DNA of 64,000 bases from Bdellovibrionia bacterium (GTDB lineage: Bacteria; Bdellovibrionota; Bdellovibrionia; Bdellovibrionales; JAGQZY01): assembly GCA_030427805.1 (NCBI GenBank), contig JAUICP010000001.1:248001-312000 (forward strand), written 5' to 3'. Below the pieces are notes generated by a model. It was given only the letters and a program-made list of their open reading frames with translations. It was not told where the DNA came from and ran no database searches. Each line of letters begins with the position of its first letter. The stretch's first letter is position 1. The position numbers were made by a program, and so were the translations under genes. Shown here in pieces: positions 44,571 to 53,424 of the stretch.

Positions 44571-45827
44571 TTAGAGGGGACCATCTTCGCCCTGGGCTCC
44601 TGGGGGAAGATTAGATTCGTAGTAGGGATCGTTGGGGCCCGGTATTTTCAAAAAAAGTTGTGGGATTCGAGCTCTCTGCCAATTGGCAATAACACTGACT
44701 TGTCTTTCTTTGGCTTCACTGAGGACTTTACCGTAACTATAGAAAATCTGTTGCGCTTGAAAGAGTCGAATCACTTCTTCATCAAGAAAATCCAATTCGA
44801 CAAGGCGAGTACTTCGGGTTCCTGCAACAGTAGCAATTTCACCGATATAATCGAGAGCATTATCATCCTCAGGGAGTGCCTCTTCCCATTCCATTAAGTT
44901 GAAACTATCAAAAACGATATCGCCATCTTGATTTCTTCTGGCATTCGTAAAAACGAGCCCCCTTTGTGCGAGGGGAGATTCAAGGGCAGTGTTTGCGGGA
45001 TCCTCTGGTTGCAGAAGGTTTTCATGCAAATTAACTTCTGTAATACTATCCGGGTTTACACCAAGATCTTTTTTAATCTTAATGAGGCGAACACCTAAAA
45101 ATTCTCCACTACCGGTTTCGAAAATAGGTAGTAAGGCCACCTCTTGTGGGTTGTAAGCTCGATAACGAGAACGTGTCCCCGGGTAAAGAACATCGAGCCC
45201 TGAAAAACTAATATTGATCTCAACGAGACCGTGTTCTAAATCAATTTCTCTTTGGCGAACTCGATCGAGTTCTTCTTTTAAGTCAGAGAGCTCTCGACTT
45301 GAACAACCACGACAAGTTGTTCCTACGAAGACTTCTTCTGTTTGATCACTTTGCCGATACCAAATTTCAATAAATCCGGTTTTTTCCTGAAGAAAACTAG
45401 TTAAACCACGTGGATTGGTATCAATGACTCTGAACTCTATTTGTTGGGGTAGAACTCTTAAAACAGCGATCTGCAGTGTATTTTTGACGTCGTTTTCTAA
45501 TACCACCATCGAACGGTGATATCGTGCAAGGTCAATGGTAGAGCGAATTCCGGGTAATTCAGCTTCTCTAACAACAATTTCATTAACTTTTGCGAGTCGA
45601 AGATTTTGATCGAAGACTCGATACTGACCCGGTTCACTTTCAATGGCTTCGATAAGGATATCTTCAGGAAAGGATAATCCATCGAGACCATAGGTAATAT
45701 TATCGAGTAGATCTGATTCTTCCGCCTTTAACGATAGACCAGCAAAGAGTAGGCAAATGCTTAACGCAATCACTATGAGGTATCGAGCTTGAGAAGAGTT
45801 AAAGGCAAAATTTGAAATCATTTTCAT
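44571..45827 (-). CDS. 418-residue exported protein, unknown
   Basis: Signal peptide near residues 15-35 (YLIVIALSICLLFAGLSLKA). A beta-rich first half contains a CRGC motif (TTCRGCSSRELSDLKEELDRV) that leads into a short coiled coil; a mixed second half follows. It ends in a Pro/Gly acidic tail (LPPGAQGEDGPL). CRGC may be a redox or metal site. No family recognised. Stands between the cyclophilin and the Ala-rich gene on the same strand. Confidence 0.62.
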   Translation of the reverse strand: MKMISNFAFNSSQARYLIVIALSICLLFAGLSLKAEESDLLDNITYGLDGLSFPEDILIEAIESEPGQYRVFDQNLRLAKVNEIVVREAELPGIRSTIDLARYHRSMVVLENDVKNTLQIAVLRVLPQQIEFRVIDTNPRGLTSFLQEKTGFIEIWYRQSDQTEEVFVGTTCRGCSSRELSDLKEELDRVRQREIDLEHGLVEINISFSGLDVLYPGTRSRYRAYNPQEVALLPIFETGSGEFLGVRLIKIKKDLGVNPDSITEVNLHENLLQPEDPANTALESPLAQRGLVFTNARRNQDGDIVFDSFNLMEWEEALPEDDNALDYIGEIATVAGTRSTRLVELDFLDEEVIRLFQAQQIFYSYGKVLSEAKERQVSVIANWQRARIPQLFLKIPGPNDPYYESNLPPGAQGEDGPL

Positions 45828-45953
45828 TAATCTACTTTGTTGAAATTGTATCAGCCTAGTTCTAAGGCAATCTCAATACCAACTCGAATTCATATCTATT
45901 GATGATAGGGGCGTTTAAATATTGATGGTTTAAACAATTTGGGGCACCGAAGC

Positions 45954-46790
45954 TTACTTGTCGACCTTATAGACTTCGACTTTTTCGATGATTATTGGTT
46001 TCATGGGTCGTTGAAGAGCATCCACATCAACATTGGCAATCTTATTGAGAACTTCTTGGCCTTCGATGACCTCTCCAAAAATCGTAAACCCATTGTTTAG
46101 GTCAGGTCGAGGCACGACATTAATAAAAAGCTGACTTCCATTGGTGTTCGGGCCGTAGTTGGCATAGGCGAGCATATAGGCTCTATCAAAACTGAGGCCG
46201 TTTTCGACTTCATCTTCAATTTGAAAACCAGGACCACCAGTCCCGTTTCCGAAAGGACAACCGAAGTGTATCGTACTTTTTCCTGTGACTTGATGAATGG
46301 TAAGGCCATCATAAAAAGGTCGTCTTACTTTTCTGCCAGATATTTCGGTAAACACTTTCGTACCCATGGCAAGCCCTATGAAGTTAGAAACAGCGATGGG
46401 AGCTTCGCGCCCCTTGAGTACAACCGAAAAGCGGCCTTTGTTAGTAACGAATTGGGCATGAATATTATTATCACTGAGAGACCCAAGAAATGGATTATCA
46501 GCATCACGGTAGGCAGTTTCTTTTTTAGGTTTAAAACCGTTAGAAGTGCCTGGTGAAGGCGATCCCGGGTTGGGCGGTGGAAGCTGAGAATTATCGACGT
46601 CTCCCGGCGGCGGAGGAACTTCTTCACCGGGTGGCGGTGGAAGTTGATCGCCACCATCTGCACCGTCGGGAATTAATTCGCTCGGAGGAGGAGGTAGATC
46701 GTTTTGCCCATAAGCGATACTTACACCCGTTAAACTAATGAGTATCATGAGACAAACGATATAACTGACTTTCTTATGAGCCTTTACCAT
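45954..46790 (-). CDS. exported cyclophilin-like protein with proline-rich linker, active site altered
   Basis: 278 residues. Signal peptide, then a Pro-rich stretch (about 31-85: LPPPPSELIPDG, QLPPPPGEEVPPPPGD), then a cyclophilin domain (about 105-275). Fold markers are present (ANYGPNTNGSQLFINVVP, GFTIFGEVIEGQEVL), but the catalytic FHRV segment reads IHQV, so the catalytic Arg is Gln, and the following QGG is HFG. It may be a binding protein rather than an isomerase. Lies after tolB. Confidence 0.82.
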   Translation of the reverse strand: MVKAHKKVSYIVCLMILISLTGVSIAYGQNDLPPPPSELIPDGADGGDQLPPPPGEEVPPPPGDVDNSQLPPPNPGSPSPGTSNGFKPKKETAYRDADNPFLGSLSDNNIHAQFVTNKGRFSVVLKGREAPIAVSNFIGLAMGTKVFTEISGRKVRRPFYDGLTIHQVTGKSTIHFGCPFGNGTGGPGFQIEDEVENGLSFDRAYMLAYANYGPNTNGSQLFINVVPRPDLNNGFTIFGEVIEGQEVLNKIANVDVDALQRPMKPIIIEKVEVYKVDK

Positions 46791-46963
46791 CCCTAATAGT
46801 TTATATCAGAGCCGCTGAGGAAAGTATGAAGTTGGATAAGCTTGAGACAAAAGTCGTATCAAATTACGAAGCTTCAAAACCTTAGCTGAGTCTGGGTTCC
46901 ATACTTTGGTACAAGAAGCTGTTAAACTCAGTCGGGATCTCAAACGATCTTCTTAGTAACCAA

Positions 46964-48343
46964 CTAGTCCATATAAGGCGACCAACGAGGCGCAAAGTAA
47001 TCGTGAGTATCGAATGTAATTCTTCGCTCGTTAGTTCCGTCAACGTTTACTAAATAGAGTTGGTAATATCCGCTACGGTTTGAGGTAAAAATAATGTGGC
47101 GACCATCGGGAGAAAAACTAGGACTTTCGTTGTCAGACCAAGTGCCGTCTTTTTTGCGCGCCGATGTTAGGCGAACCATATTAGTGCCGTTGGTATCCAT
47201 CATGAATACGTCAAACTTACCCTTGTCATGGCCGGCAAAAGCGATCTTCTTGCCATCTGGTGAAAAGACAGGGGTGGAGTTATATCGTCCAGCATAGGTT
47301 CGTTTTTCCACATTTCGACCGTTAATATCCATGACATAAATCATAGGTTTAGAGCTTCGATCCGATGAAAAAACAATTTTCTGTCCATCGGGGCTAATAG
47401 AAGGTTCAACATTCATAGCTCCCCGAGGTCCGTTTGTGAGTGGTCGAATTTTTTTGCCGTCAACGGACATAGTAAAAAGGTCGGATACACCTTTATTTGA
47501 GATTCGAAGAAGGATTTGTGACATATCAGGAAAGAAAACGCCGCCCGAGTTAATTCCTTTGCGATAGGAAAGAACCCACCTGCGAGCATTGCTAAGGTCG
47601 TATCTCATCAAGTCGGCATTTCTCGATTTCTTGCGCTTGTGATAGTTAAAAGTCGAATAAAGAATCGACTTCCCATCGGGAGCCCAGCTCGGAGAAAAAG
47701 AAATACTTCGGTGATTGGTGATTTGAATTGGATTTTGACCGTCGTAATCGAGTACGAAGATCTCTTTTTGTTGGCGACCCGACGTTCTACCAACTACGAG
47801 TTTTGTCGTAAATATACCCTTTTTGCCAGTTAACTTATATACGATATCATTAGCAAATTTATGGGCGATGGCTCTAACATCCTTCGTACGGCCTTCGTAG
47901 GTCTTAGCTAATACAGTTTGGGCCTTTGGAATGTAGTAGAGGTAAGCTTCGAAAGACAATTTGCTGCCAACAACTTTATATCCCGCTCGAATAAGAAACT
48001 CGGCTCCCAAAGGGCGCCACTTACCAAAATCAAAACCATTTGGCGCTGAGCCTTTGGGTGTCAGCGCTGTTTTTGTAGCGTCCTCAAGAAAGGCATCTTG
48101 GGGGATGAAGCGAAAGTAAGAGCTTACAGATAAATCATTAAACAACGTAGTGAATAGCTTGTTTCCGAGTTTTAACTGGCTGTTGCCCGGCTTCGATCCC
48201 AAATACTGAAATGCTGGAAGGGCCATCAAACTTTTTTTAAGGTTTGCCGAGCCTACATTGATATAGAGTTTAGAGCCGGACTGGGCTTGAGACACAAAAG
48301 GGAGCGTCAATACAAATAGAAATACATAAACTAATCTTTTCAT
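46964..48343 (-). CDS. tolB: Tol-Pal system protein TolB
   Basis: 459 residues. Signal peptide ends at SQAQ; an N-terminal TolB_N domain (about 25-150), then a six-bladed beta-propeller with the repeat PDGKKIAFAGHDKGKFDVFM-type signature seen at least five times. Periplasmic partner of Pal and TolA. Lies last in tolQRAB, 9 bp after tolA. pal and cpoB are not adjacent. Confidence 0.95.
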   Translation of the reverse strand: MKRLVYVFLFVLTLPFVSQAQSGSKLYINVGSANLKKSLMALPAFQYLGSKPGNSQLKLGNKLFTTLFNDLSVSSYFRFIPQDAFLEDATKTALTPKGSAPNGFDFGKWRPLGAEFLIRAGYKVVGSKLSFEAYLYYIPKAQTVLAKTYEGRTKDVRAIAHKFANDIVYKLTGKKGIFTTKLVVGRTSGRQQKEIFVLDYDGQNPIQITNHRSISFSPSWAPDGKSILYSTFNYHKRKKSRNADLMRYDLSNARRWVLSYRKGINSGGVFFPDMSQILLRISNKGVSDLFTMSVDGKKIRPLTNGPRGAMNVEPSISPDGQKIVFSSDRSSKPMIYVMDINGRNVEKRTYAGRYNSTPVFSPDGKKIAFAGHDKGKFDVFMMDTNGTNMVRLTSARKKDGTWSDNESPSFSPDGRHIIFTSNRSGYYQLYLVNVDGTNERRITFDTHDYFAPRWSPYMD

Positions 48344-48352
48344 TCTTATCCC

Positions 48353-49129
48353 CTAGTCTGGAAATCTGAGTTCTAATCCATCAACTTCCAGTATATTTTC
48401 GAACTTATTTGGAGGTTGAGGAAAGGGTGAAGCCTGCTTTATTGATTCGAGAACTTTTTGGTCAAAAATTGTGTTATTGGACGACTGAGTTAATTTCGCC
48501 GACTTCACAAAGCCTCGTTTATCCAAATACACCACGATCTTAGCACTTAAATTGCTACTAGCTAACCATTCAGGTAAATTCCAATACTTTTTAACGTGAT
48601 CATCAACTCGATCCAGATATTCGTCGTGTTGAAGCTTGTTTATTCCCGTTAATGAGGTACCCGCCGCCAATATATTGCCTTTGTATTGAATCGTCTCTAT
48701 TTGCTTAACGGCCTTAAGATCACTACCAGCAACTGGTTCAGCCTCTGGCTTCTTGTTCTTTCTAAGATTCTTTAAGCGCTCAAATGCGGATTTTTGATTT
48801 TTTTTGAAATCAACCTTTGGTTTTGCCGGTTCGGGAGCTTTTGGTTTTGGTTCCGGTTTTTTGGGTTCGGGAGCTTTTGGTTTCTCAGGCTCCTTTGGCT
48901 GTTTTTTTGCTTTCTGCTCGACCTTCTTAAGCTCGCTAATCACTTTGTCCGGCAGATCCACGACATCGACTCGCACCGCTCTTTTGAACTCGATGGGTTC
49001 CGAGGGAAAAAGAACAATTTTTAAAGTTAGCACCAAAAACAGAATACCATGGACAGTAATCGAGATAAAAAACGAAGTCTTAAACTCGTCTGGTCTTTCA
49101 ATTTCTTCTTCAAGAACTCTCGAATCCAT
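48353..49129 (-). CDS. tolA: TolA/TonB-family energy-transducing protein
   Basis: 258 residues, short for TolA. One N-terminal membrane span (FFISITVHGILFLVLTL), a Lys/Pro/Glu linker (about 70-115, repeated KAPEPKKPEPK), and a C-terminal TonB/TolA domain (WNLPEWLASSNLSAKIVVYLDKRG). Being between tolR and tolB it acts as TolA; the proline-rich linker is more like TonB. Confidence 0.88.
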   Translation of the reverse strand: MDSRVLEEEIERPDEFKTSFFISITVHGILFLVLTLKIVLFPSEPIEFKRAVRVDVVDLPDKVISELKKVEQKAKKQPKEPEKPKAPEPKKPEPKPKAPEPAKPKVDFKKNQKSAFERLKNLRKNKKPEAEPVAGSDLKAVKQIETIQYKGNILAAGTSLTGINKLQHDEYLDRVDDHVKKYWNLPEWLASSNLSAKIVVYLDKRGFVKSAKLTQSSNNTIFDQKVLESIKQASPFPQPPNKFENILEVDGLELRFPD

Positions 49130-49137
49130 AGACTCAT

Positions 49138-49551
49138 TTACTTTGGTAAGGTGATTAAACTTATATTATAAATTCCTGCGGCTCTGATTTCGCCCATGGC
49201 CTCTGCGACGAAGCCATAATCCACAGTTTTATCGGCTTGAAGATAAACTTGTTTATTTTTTCTCATTTTAAAAATAGCTCTTAGCTTTTTTCGAAGGCCC
49301 TGCATGTTAACATTGGCTTCGCCGATATAGAGTCTTCTATTTTTCTTAATGTAGAGTACAAATGGTTCGTCGTTAGTCTCTACACCAGAGTTAGCAGTTT
49401 CAGGAAGCTCTACTTCGATCCCTTGTTGCATCATTGGGGCAGTCACCATGAAAATGATCAAGAGAACGAGCATCACGTCAACGAGTGGAGTTACATTGAT
49501 TTCACTCATTGCCATTCGGCTTCGTGAATTAGAAGGTCCACCCATTCCCAT
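49138..49551 (-). CDS. tolR: Tol biopolymer transport protein TolR
   Basis: 137 residues. ExbD/TolR family: INVTPLVDVMLVLLIIFMVTAPM carries the proton-binding Asp in the only membrane span (residue about 26), then the periplasmic domain (QVYLQADKTVDYGFVAEAM). Starts 2 bp after the tolQ stop. Confidence 0.93.
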   Translation of the reverse strand: MGMGGPSNSRSRMAMSEINVTPLVDVMLVLLIIFMVTAPMMQQGIEVELPETANSGVETNDEPFVLYIKKNRRLYIGEANVNMQGLRKKLRAIFKMRKNKQVYLQADKTVDYGFVAEAMGEIRAAGIYNISLITLPK

Positions 49552-49553
49552 AA

Positions 49554-50297
49554 TTAATCCTCACGAAAAAAATTGCGCTTGGCGATGTTGAGAAAATCAG
49601 AAGAGAAATTGTTCATGAAAATCTCTCTCTTGCGCACGCGAGTTATAAAATGGTTGTAAGCGACAACGGCAGGGATTGCCGCAAAAAGACCGACGGCCGT
49701 TGCAAAAAGAGCTTCTGAAATACCGGGAGCCACGGTTGCAAGGCTTGCAGAGCCCGCGTTGTAAATATCTCTAAAGGAATTCATGATACCGATAACGGTA
49801 CCGAGTAATCCAATGAAAGGTGAGGTACTACCTATTGTCGCCAGGAATCCCAACCGATTTTCAAGTTCACCGAGTTCTTTGTCGACAGATTTCCGCAAAG
49901 CTCTCTCAAGGTTATCTAATCCAAATAGTTTTGGCAGATCGTTACTCGTGTCTTTTACTTTTACAGATTCTGCAATTCTCTGAAGTTCCAAGTAACCAGA
50001 TTTAAAAACTCGAGCAATCGCGGAATTAGGAAATTGATCAACGGATTCGAACACGCTTTGTAGGTTTTTAGCCTTCCAAAACTTATCCTCAAAAACAAGA
50101 TCAGCTTCTTCGACATTTTTAACCTGAGTTCTTTTGGAAATCATGATTGCCCATGAAATCATTGATAAAAGAATCATCACTCCCAACAAAAATAAAACAA
50201 CGGGGCCGGCACCGAGAATGTCCGAAATTAATGATGATTCAACTGCGACTTTTGCGTTTTGAGACTGAGCCCAAGCACTATCTATAAATGTAAACAT
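49554..50297 (-). CDS. tolQ: Tol biopolymer transport protein TolQ
   Basis: 247 residues, three membrane spans: VLFLLGVMILLSMISWAIM (about 34-52), LATIGSTSPFIGLLGTVIGIM (about 150-170) and ALFATAVGLFAAIPAVVAYN (about 195-214). MotA/TolQ/ExbB family proton channel with TolR. First gene of tolQRAB. Confidence 0.94.
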   Translation of the reverse strand: MFTFIDSAWAQSQNAKVAVESSLISDILGAGPVVLFLLGVMILLSMISWAIMISKRTQVKNVEEADLVFEDKFWKAKNLQSVFESVDQFPNSAIARVFKSGYLELQRIAESVKVKDTSNDLPKLFGLDNLERALRKSVDKELGELENRLGFLATIGSTSPFIGLLGTVIGIMNSFRDIYNAGSASLATVAPGISEALFATAVGLFAAIPAVVAYNHFITRVRKREIFMNNFSSDFLNIAKRNFFRED

Positions 50298-50390
50298 AAT
50301 ACTTGAGGCTAAACCTATTAGATCAAAACAACAATAATTATCTAGGAAAGGGGCTTGATTTTTACTCTATAAATTAAATTCACAAATCTT

Positions 50391-51248
50391 TTACAAGGCT
50401 TGACCCAAAATTGTCACAAGCTCTTCAGCTGATTCGGTGATCACTCCGTCAACACCTTGATCAAAGAGTTTTTGAGCGACTTCTTTGTCGTTAATTCCCT
50501 CAACTATTAAGAACTTTTTTTGTCGATGAACTTCGACGATGGTCGATTCTTTGATTTTAATTTTTTCAGCAAATCGATTGTCGAGAAGTATAAAGTCGTT
50601 GCGCAATCTTGAAAGGGGTTCAAGAGAGTAGGTGTCCAGTAAAAGAAACTGCGTGAGTTTAGCTTGTCCAATGCTGAACAATAGATTTGGGTTTATTGCC
50701 CTTAGATCACGCAATAGTCCGTCATGGCGACTGATAATAAATAGCTTTTCGTCCCACTTATTTTTTTTGATCCAAGAGTTTAGGGAGCGATCCTGGTTTT
50801 CGGCGTATTCATCGACAATGAGAGCCAAGGGGCCGGCGAATCCGGCAGAGTGTAAATCATCAAGACTGGTGAGGTTGATTTCCTGTTCAATCGCGGTTTT
50901 TTTAATTTCGGGCCAGGTTAAATCCTTGATTCTCTGGTTTGGGTTGAGTTCATTTTTCTGGGCAACGACCCATGTTCCATCTTTAGCCTCAAAAACTCTT
51001 GTAGTTCCGATAACTTGTGGGTTTTGCTCCCTCAAGTTCAAAAAAGCTTGAACTGTATACTTGCTTGCTTTATTCTCTGAGAAACCTCCAAGGCTAAAAA
51101 GCAAGGGTTTTGGGATCTCTAAAAGCGGGTGTTTGATCTGGGTGAACTCTCTTTGGAGGCCATATCCTCTCAGCAGAAACCAGGTTATGAAAAGACCTGT
51201 TAATGTGATAATTATTATTTTGAGAAAATTCTTAGCGATATCTATCAT
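50391..51248 (-). CDS. GDPD-fold membrane-anchored protein, catalytic residues lost
   Basis: 285 residues. One N-terminal membrane anchor (FLKIIIITLTGLFITWFLL), then a glycerophosphodiester phosphodiesterase-like TIM barrel recognisable by KDGTWVVAQ, TSLDDLHSAG and the closing GVDGVITESAEELV. The catalytic parts differ: HRG reads LGG, the ExD pair reads TTR and the HD after the KDG strand reads QK. It is probably a binding or regulatory relative of the enzyme. Divergent from the suf operon. Confidence 0.7.
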   Translation of the reverse strand: MIDIAKNFLKIIIITLTGLFITWFLLRGYGLQREFTQIKHPLLEIPKPLLFSLGGFSENKASKYTVQAFLNLREQNPQVIGTTRVFEAKDGTWVVAQKNELNPNQRIKDLTWPEIKKTAIEQEINLTSLDDLHSAGFAGPLALIVDEYAENQDRSLNSWIKKNKWDEKLFIISRHDGLLRDLRAINPNLLFSIGQAKLTQFLLLDTYSLEPLSRLRNDFILLDNRFAEKIKIKESTIVEVHRQKKFLIVEGINDKEVAQKLFDQGVDGVITESAEELVTILGQAL

Positions 51249-51305
51249 TATCTAAGTGCCTGTAATATCATAAAAAAACAAAAACAAATAATAGTTTAAA
51301 AAAGC

Positions 51306-51334
51306 TTGAACCAAGTCCTTTTTAGACCTATTAT
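51306..51334 (+). promoter_or_regulatory. suf operon promoter
   Basis: -35 TTGAAC (51306-51311), 17-bp spacer, -10 TATTAT (51329-51334). The expected start point near 51341 falls at the edge of a large inverted repeat. Confidence 0.65.
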
Positions 51335-51341
51335 ATTGACG

Positions 51342-51389
51342 ACCAGTTGGTTTTCGTTTAGTTTTCTCTAAACTTTCAACCGAGCTGGT
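51342..51389 (+). promoter_or_regulatory. large inverted repeat at the start of the suf transcript (operator or leader hairpin)
   Basis: Left arm 51342-51361 (ACCAG..GGTT..GTTTAG) and right arm 51368-51389 (CTAAAC..AACC..CTGGT) around a 6-base loop. It lies right at +1, where an Rrf2-type repressor could bind, or it could fold in RNA as an attenuator. No T-run follows. Confidence 0.55.
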
Positions 51390-51423
51390 GAAATTGATTC
51401 GCAATCTACAGCAGAGGTGATTT

Positions 51424-51921
51424 ATGAACAAGATAAATAGAAAAGTAGAATATGCTCTAATCGCACTCAAGCATATGAGTGGAAAAAGGCCTGGTGAGCT
51501 AACTACAGTTAAAGAGATTTGCAACGCTTACTCTTGTCCTTTTGATGCGACGTCGAGAGTCATGCAGGTATTGGCCCACAAGAAATTCCTTAAATCCGAG
51601 CAAGGGGCCCATGGCGGTTATCAAATTCTCAAGGATCTCAGTAAAGTCACCCTTTATGATCTTATCGAATCCATTGTTGGCCCAGTCGGTATTGCGAAAT
51701 GCTTACAATCTGATCAACAGAGTTGCGATATGAGTGAAAAATGCAATATTATCGCGCCCATTAACCATTTAAATGATCAGTTGATTAAATTTTATCAGGG
51801 GATCAATATCCACAGCTTACTCGAAGTGGATGAAGTCGTTTGTCACGATCCAGAAACTAAAACTGAGGAAACTCAATCTGGATTTGGTCAAAACAGTGCT
51901 TCAACCCACGCACCTAACTAG
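51424..51921 (+). CDS. Rrf2-family Fe-S regulator of the suf operon
   Basis: 165 residues. Winged-helix DNA-binding domain (about 1-80) with KVEYALIALKHM and the Rrf2 marker EQGAHGGYQIL. Three cysteines KCLQSDQQSCDMSEKC (C-x7-C-x5-C, residues about 98-112) form the likely Fe-S ligand loop, near the IscR/SufR pattern. First gene of the suf operon, so it probably controls its own operon through the upstream inverted repeat. Confidence 0.9.
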   Translation: MNKINRKVEYALIALKHMSGKRPGELTTVKEICNAYSCPFDATSRVMQVLAHKKFLKSEQGAHGGYQILKDLSKVTLYDLIESIVGPVGIAKCLQSDQQSCDMSEKCNIIAPINHLNDQLIKFYQGINIHSLLEVDEVVCHDPETKTEETQSGFGQNSASTHAPN

Positions 51922-51954
51922 TTGCGAATGACCCCCGGAATGGAGAATGACTGA

Positions 51955-53409
51955 GTGGAGATCAAGTCAAATTCAGCTCCTAAAGAGTTGGATCGGGAAT
52001 ACAAATATGGATTCACCACTGATATTGAAGTGGACTCCATTGGTAAGGGCCTGAATGAGGAAATCATTAAAATCATCTCGGCCAAAAAAGAGGAGCCTGA
52101 GTGGCTTCTCGAGTATCGCTTGAAGGCATTTGCCCATTGGCAAACCTTAGAGGAGCCGAGCTGGGCGAATCTCAATTATCCGAAAATTGACTATCAAGAC
52201 ATCGTTTACTACTCAGCTCCAAAATCAAAAGATGAAAACGCCAAACCCCAAAGCCTTGATGAGCTCGATCCCGAGCTTATAAAGACTTTTGAAAAACTGG
52301 GTATCCCACTTTCTGAGCAGAAGCGAATTACCGGTGTAGCGGTCGACGCAGTATTTGATAGTGTTTCAATTGCTACAACTCACAAAGAACAATTAGAAGA
52401 AGTCGGAGTCATTTTTTGTTCAATCTCTGAGGCGGTAAAAGACCACCCGGAGTTGGTTAAAAAGTATTTCGGTTCAGTTGTTCCTTATAAAGATAATTTT
52501 TTTGCTGCACTTAATGCTGCGGTATTTACCGACGGCTCATTTGTTTACATTCCTAAAGGTGTAACCTGTCCTTTAGATCTTTCAACCTATTTCAGAATTA
52601 ATGCCGAAGAAACTGGGCAATTTGAAAGAACTTTGATCGTTGCTGACGAGGGAAGTTTTGTTAACTACCTCGAGGGTTGTACGGCTCCCATGCGCGATGA
52701 AAATCAACTTCATGCCGCCATCGTTGAATTGGTCGCCCTCGATGATGCTGAAATCAAATATTCCACGGTTCAAAATTGGTATACTGGTGATAAAGATGGT
52801 AAAGGTGGTATTTATAACTTTGTCACGAAGCGTGGTAAGTGCCTTGGACGAAACTCTAAAATATCGTGGACACAGATTGAATCGGGTTCGGCGATAACCT
52901 GGAAGTATCCGAGCTGTATTCTTCAGGGTGAGAACTCCCAGGGAGCCTTTTACTCGGTGGCTTTGACCCATGATCATATGCAAGCCGATACGGGTACGAA
53001 GATGATTCATGTGGGTAAAAACACAAAGAGTACCATTATTTCTAAAGGAATTTCGACTGACTTTTCAAAAAATAGCTATCGTGGGCAGGTAAAGATTCTA
53101 CCTTCAGCTGAAAATGCTCGAAATTATTCACAATGTGATTCCATGCTCGTTGGAGATAAGTGTTCTGCTAATACCTATCCCTATCTCGAGGTGAAAAATA
53201 AAACGGCTACTATTGAGCACGAAGCTTCGACTTCGAGAATTTCAGAAGATCAACTATTCTATCTTCAATCACGCGGGCTTGATTTAGAGTCGGCGATCTC
53301 GACACTCGTGAACGGCTTCTGTAAGGAAGTGTTTAAAGAGTTGCCTCTAGAGTTTTCTGTTGAAGCAGTGAAGCTCATCGAAATGAAATTAGAAAATAGC
53401 ATCGGATAA
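51955..53409 (+). CDS. sufB: Fe-S cluster assembly protein SufB
   Basis: 484 residues, GTG start with GGAG upstream. SufB-type beta-helix protein: [47 protein letters not shown] and the C-terminal [21 protein letters not shown]. Scaffold partner of SufC and SufD. Confidence 0.97.
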   Translation: MEIKSNSAPKELDREYKYGFTTDIEVDSIGKGLNEEIIKIISAKKEEPEWLLEYRLKAFAHWQTLEEPSWANLNYPKIDYQDIVYYSAPKSKDENAKPQSLDELDPELIKTFEKLGIPLSEQKRITGVAVDAVFDSVSIATTHKEQLEEVGVIFCSISEAVKDHPELVKKYFGSVVPYKDNFFAALNAAVFTDGSFVYIPKGVTCPLDLSTYFRINAEETGQFERTLIVADEGSFVNYLEGCTAPMRDENQLHAAIVELVALDDAEIKYSTVQNWYTGDKDGKGGIYNFVTKRGKCLGRNSKISWTQIESGSAITWKYPSCILQGENSQGAFYSVALTHDHMQADTGTKMIHVGKNTKSTIISKGISTDFSKNSYRGQVKILPSAENARNYSQCDSMLVGDKCSANTYPYLEVKNKTATIEHEASTSRISEDQLFYLQSRGLDLESAISTLVNGFCKEVFKELPLEFSVEAVKLIEMKLENSIG

Positions 53410-53424
53410 TTGAGGAGTTTGAAA

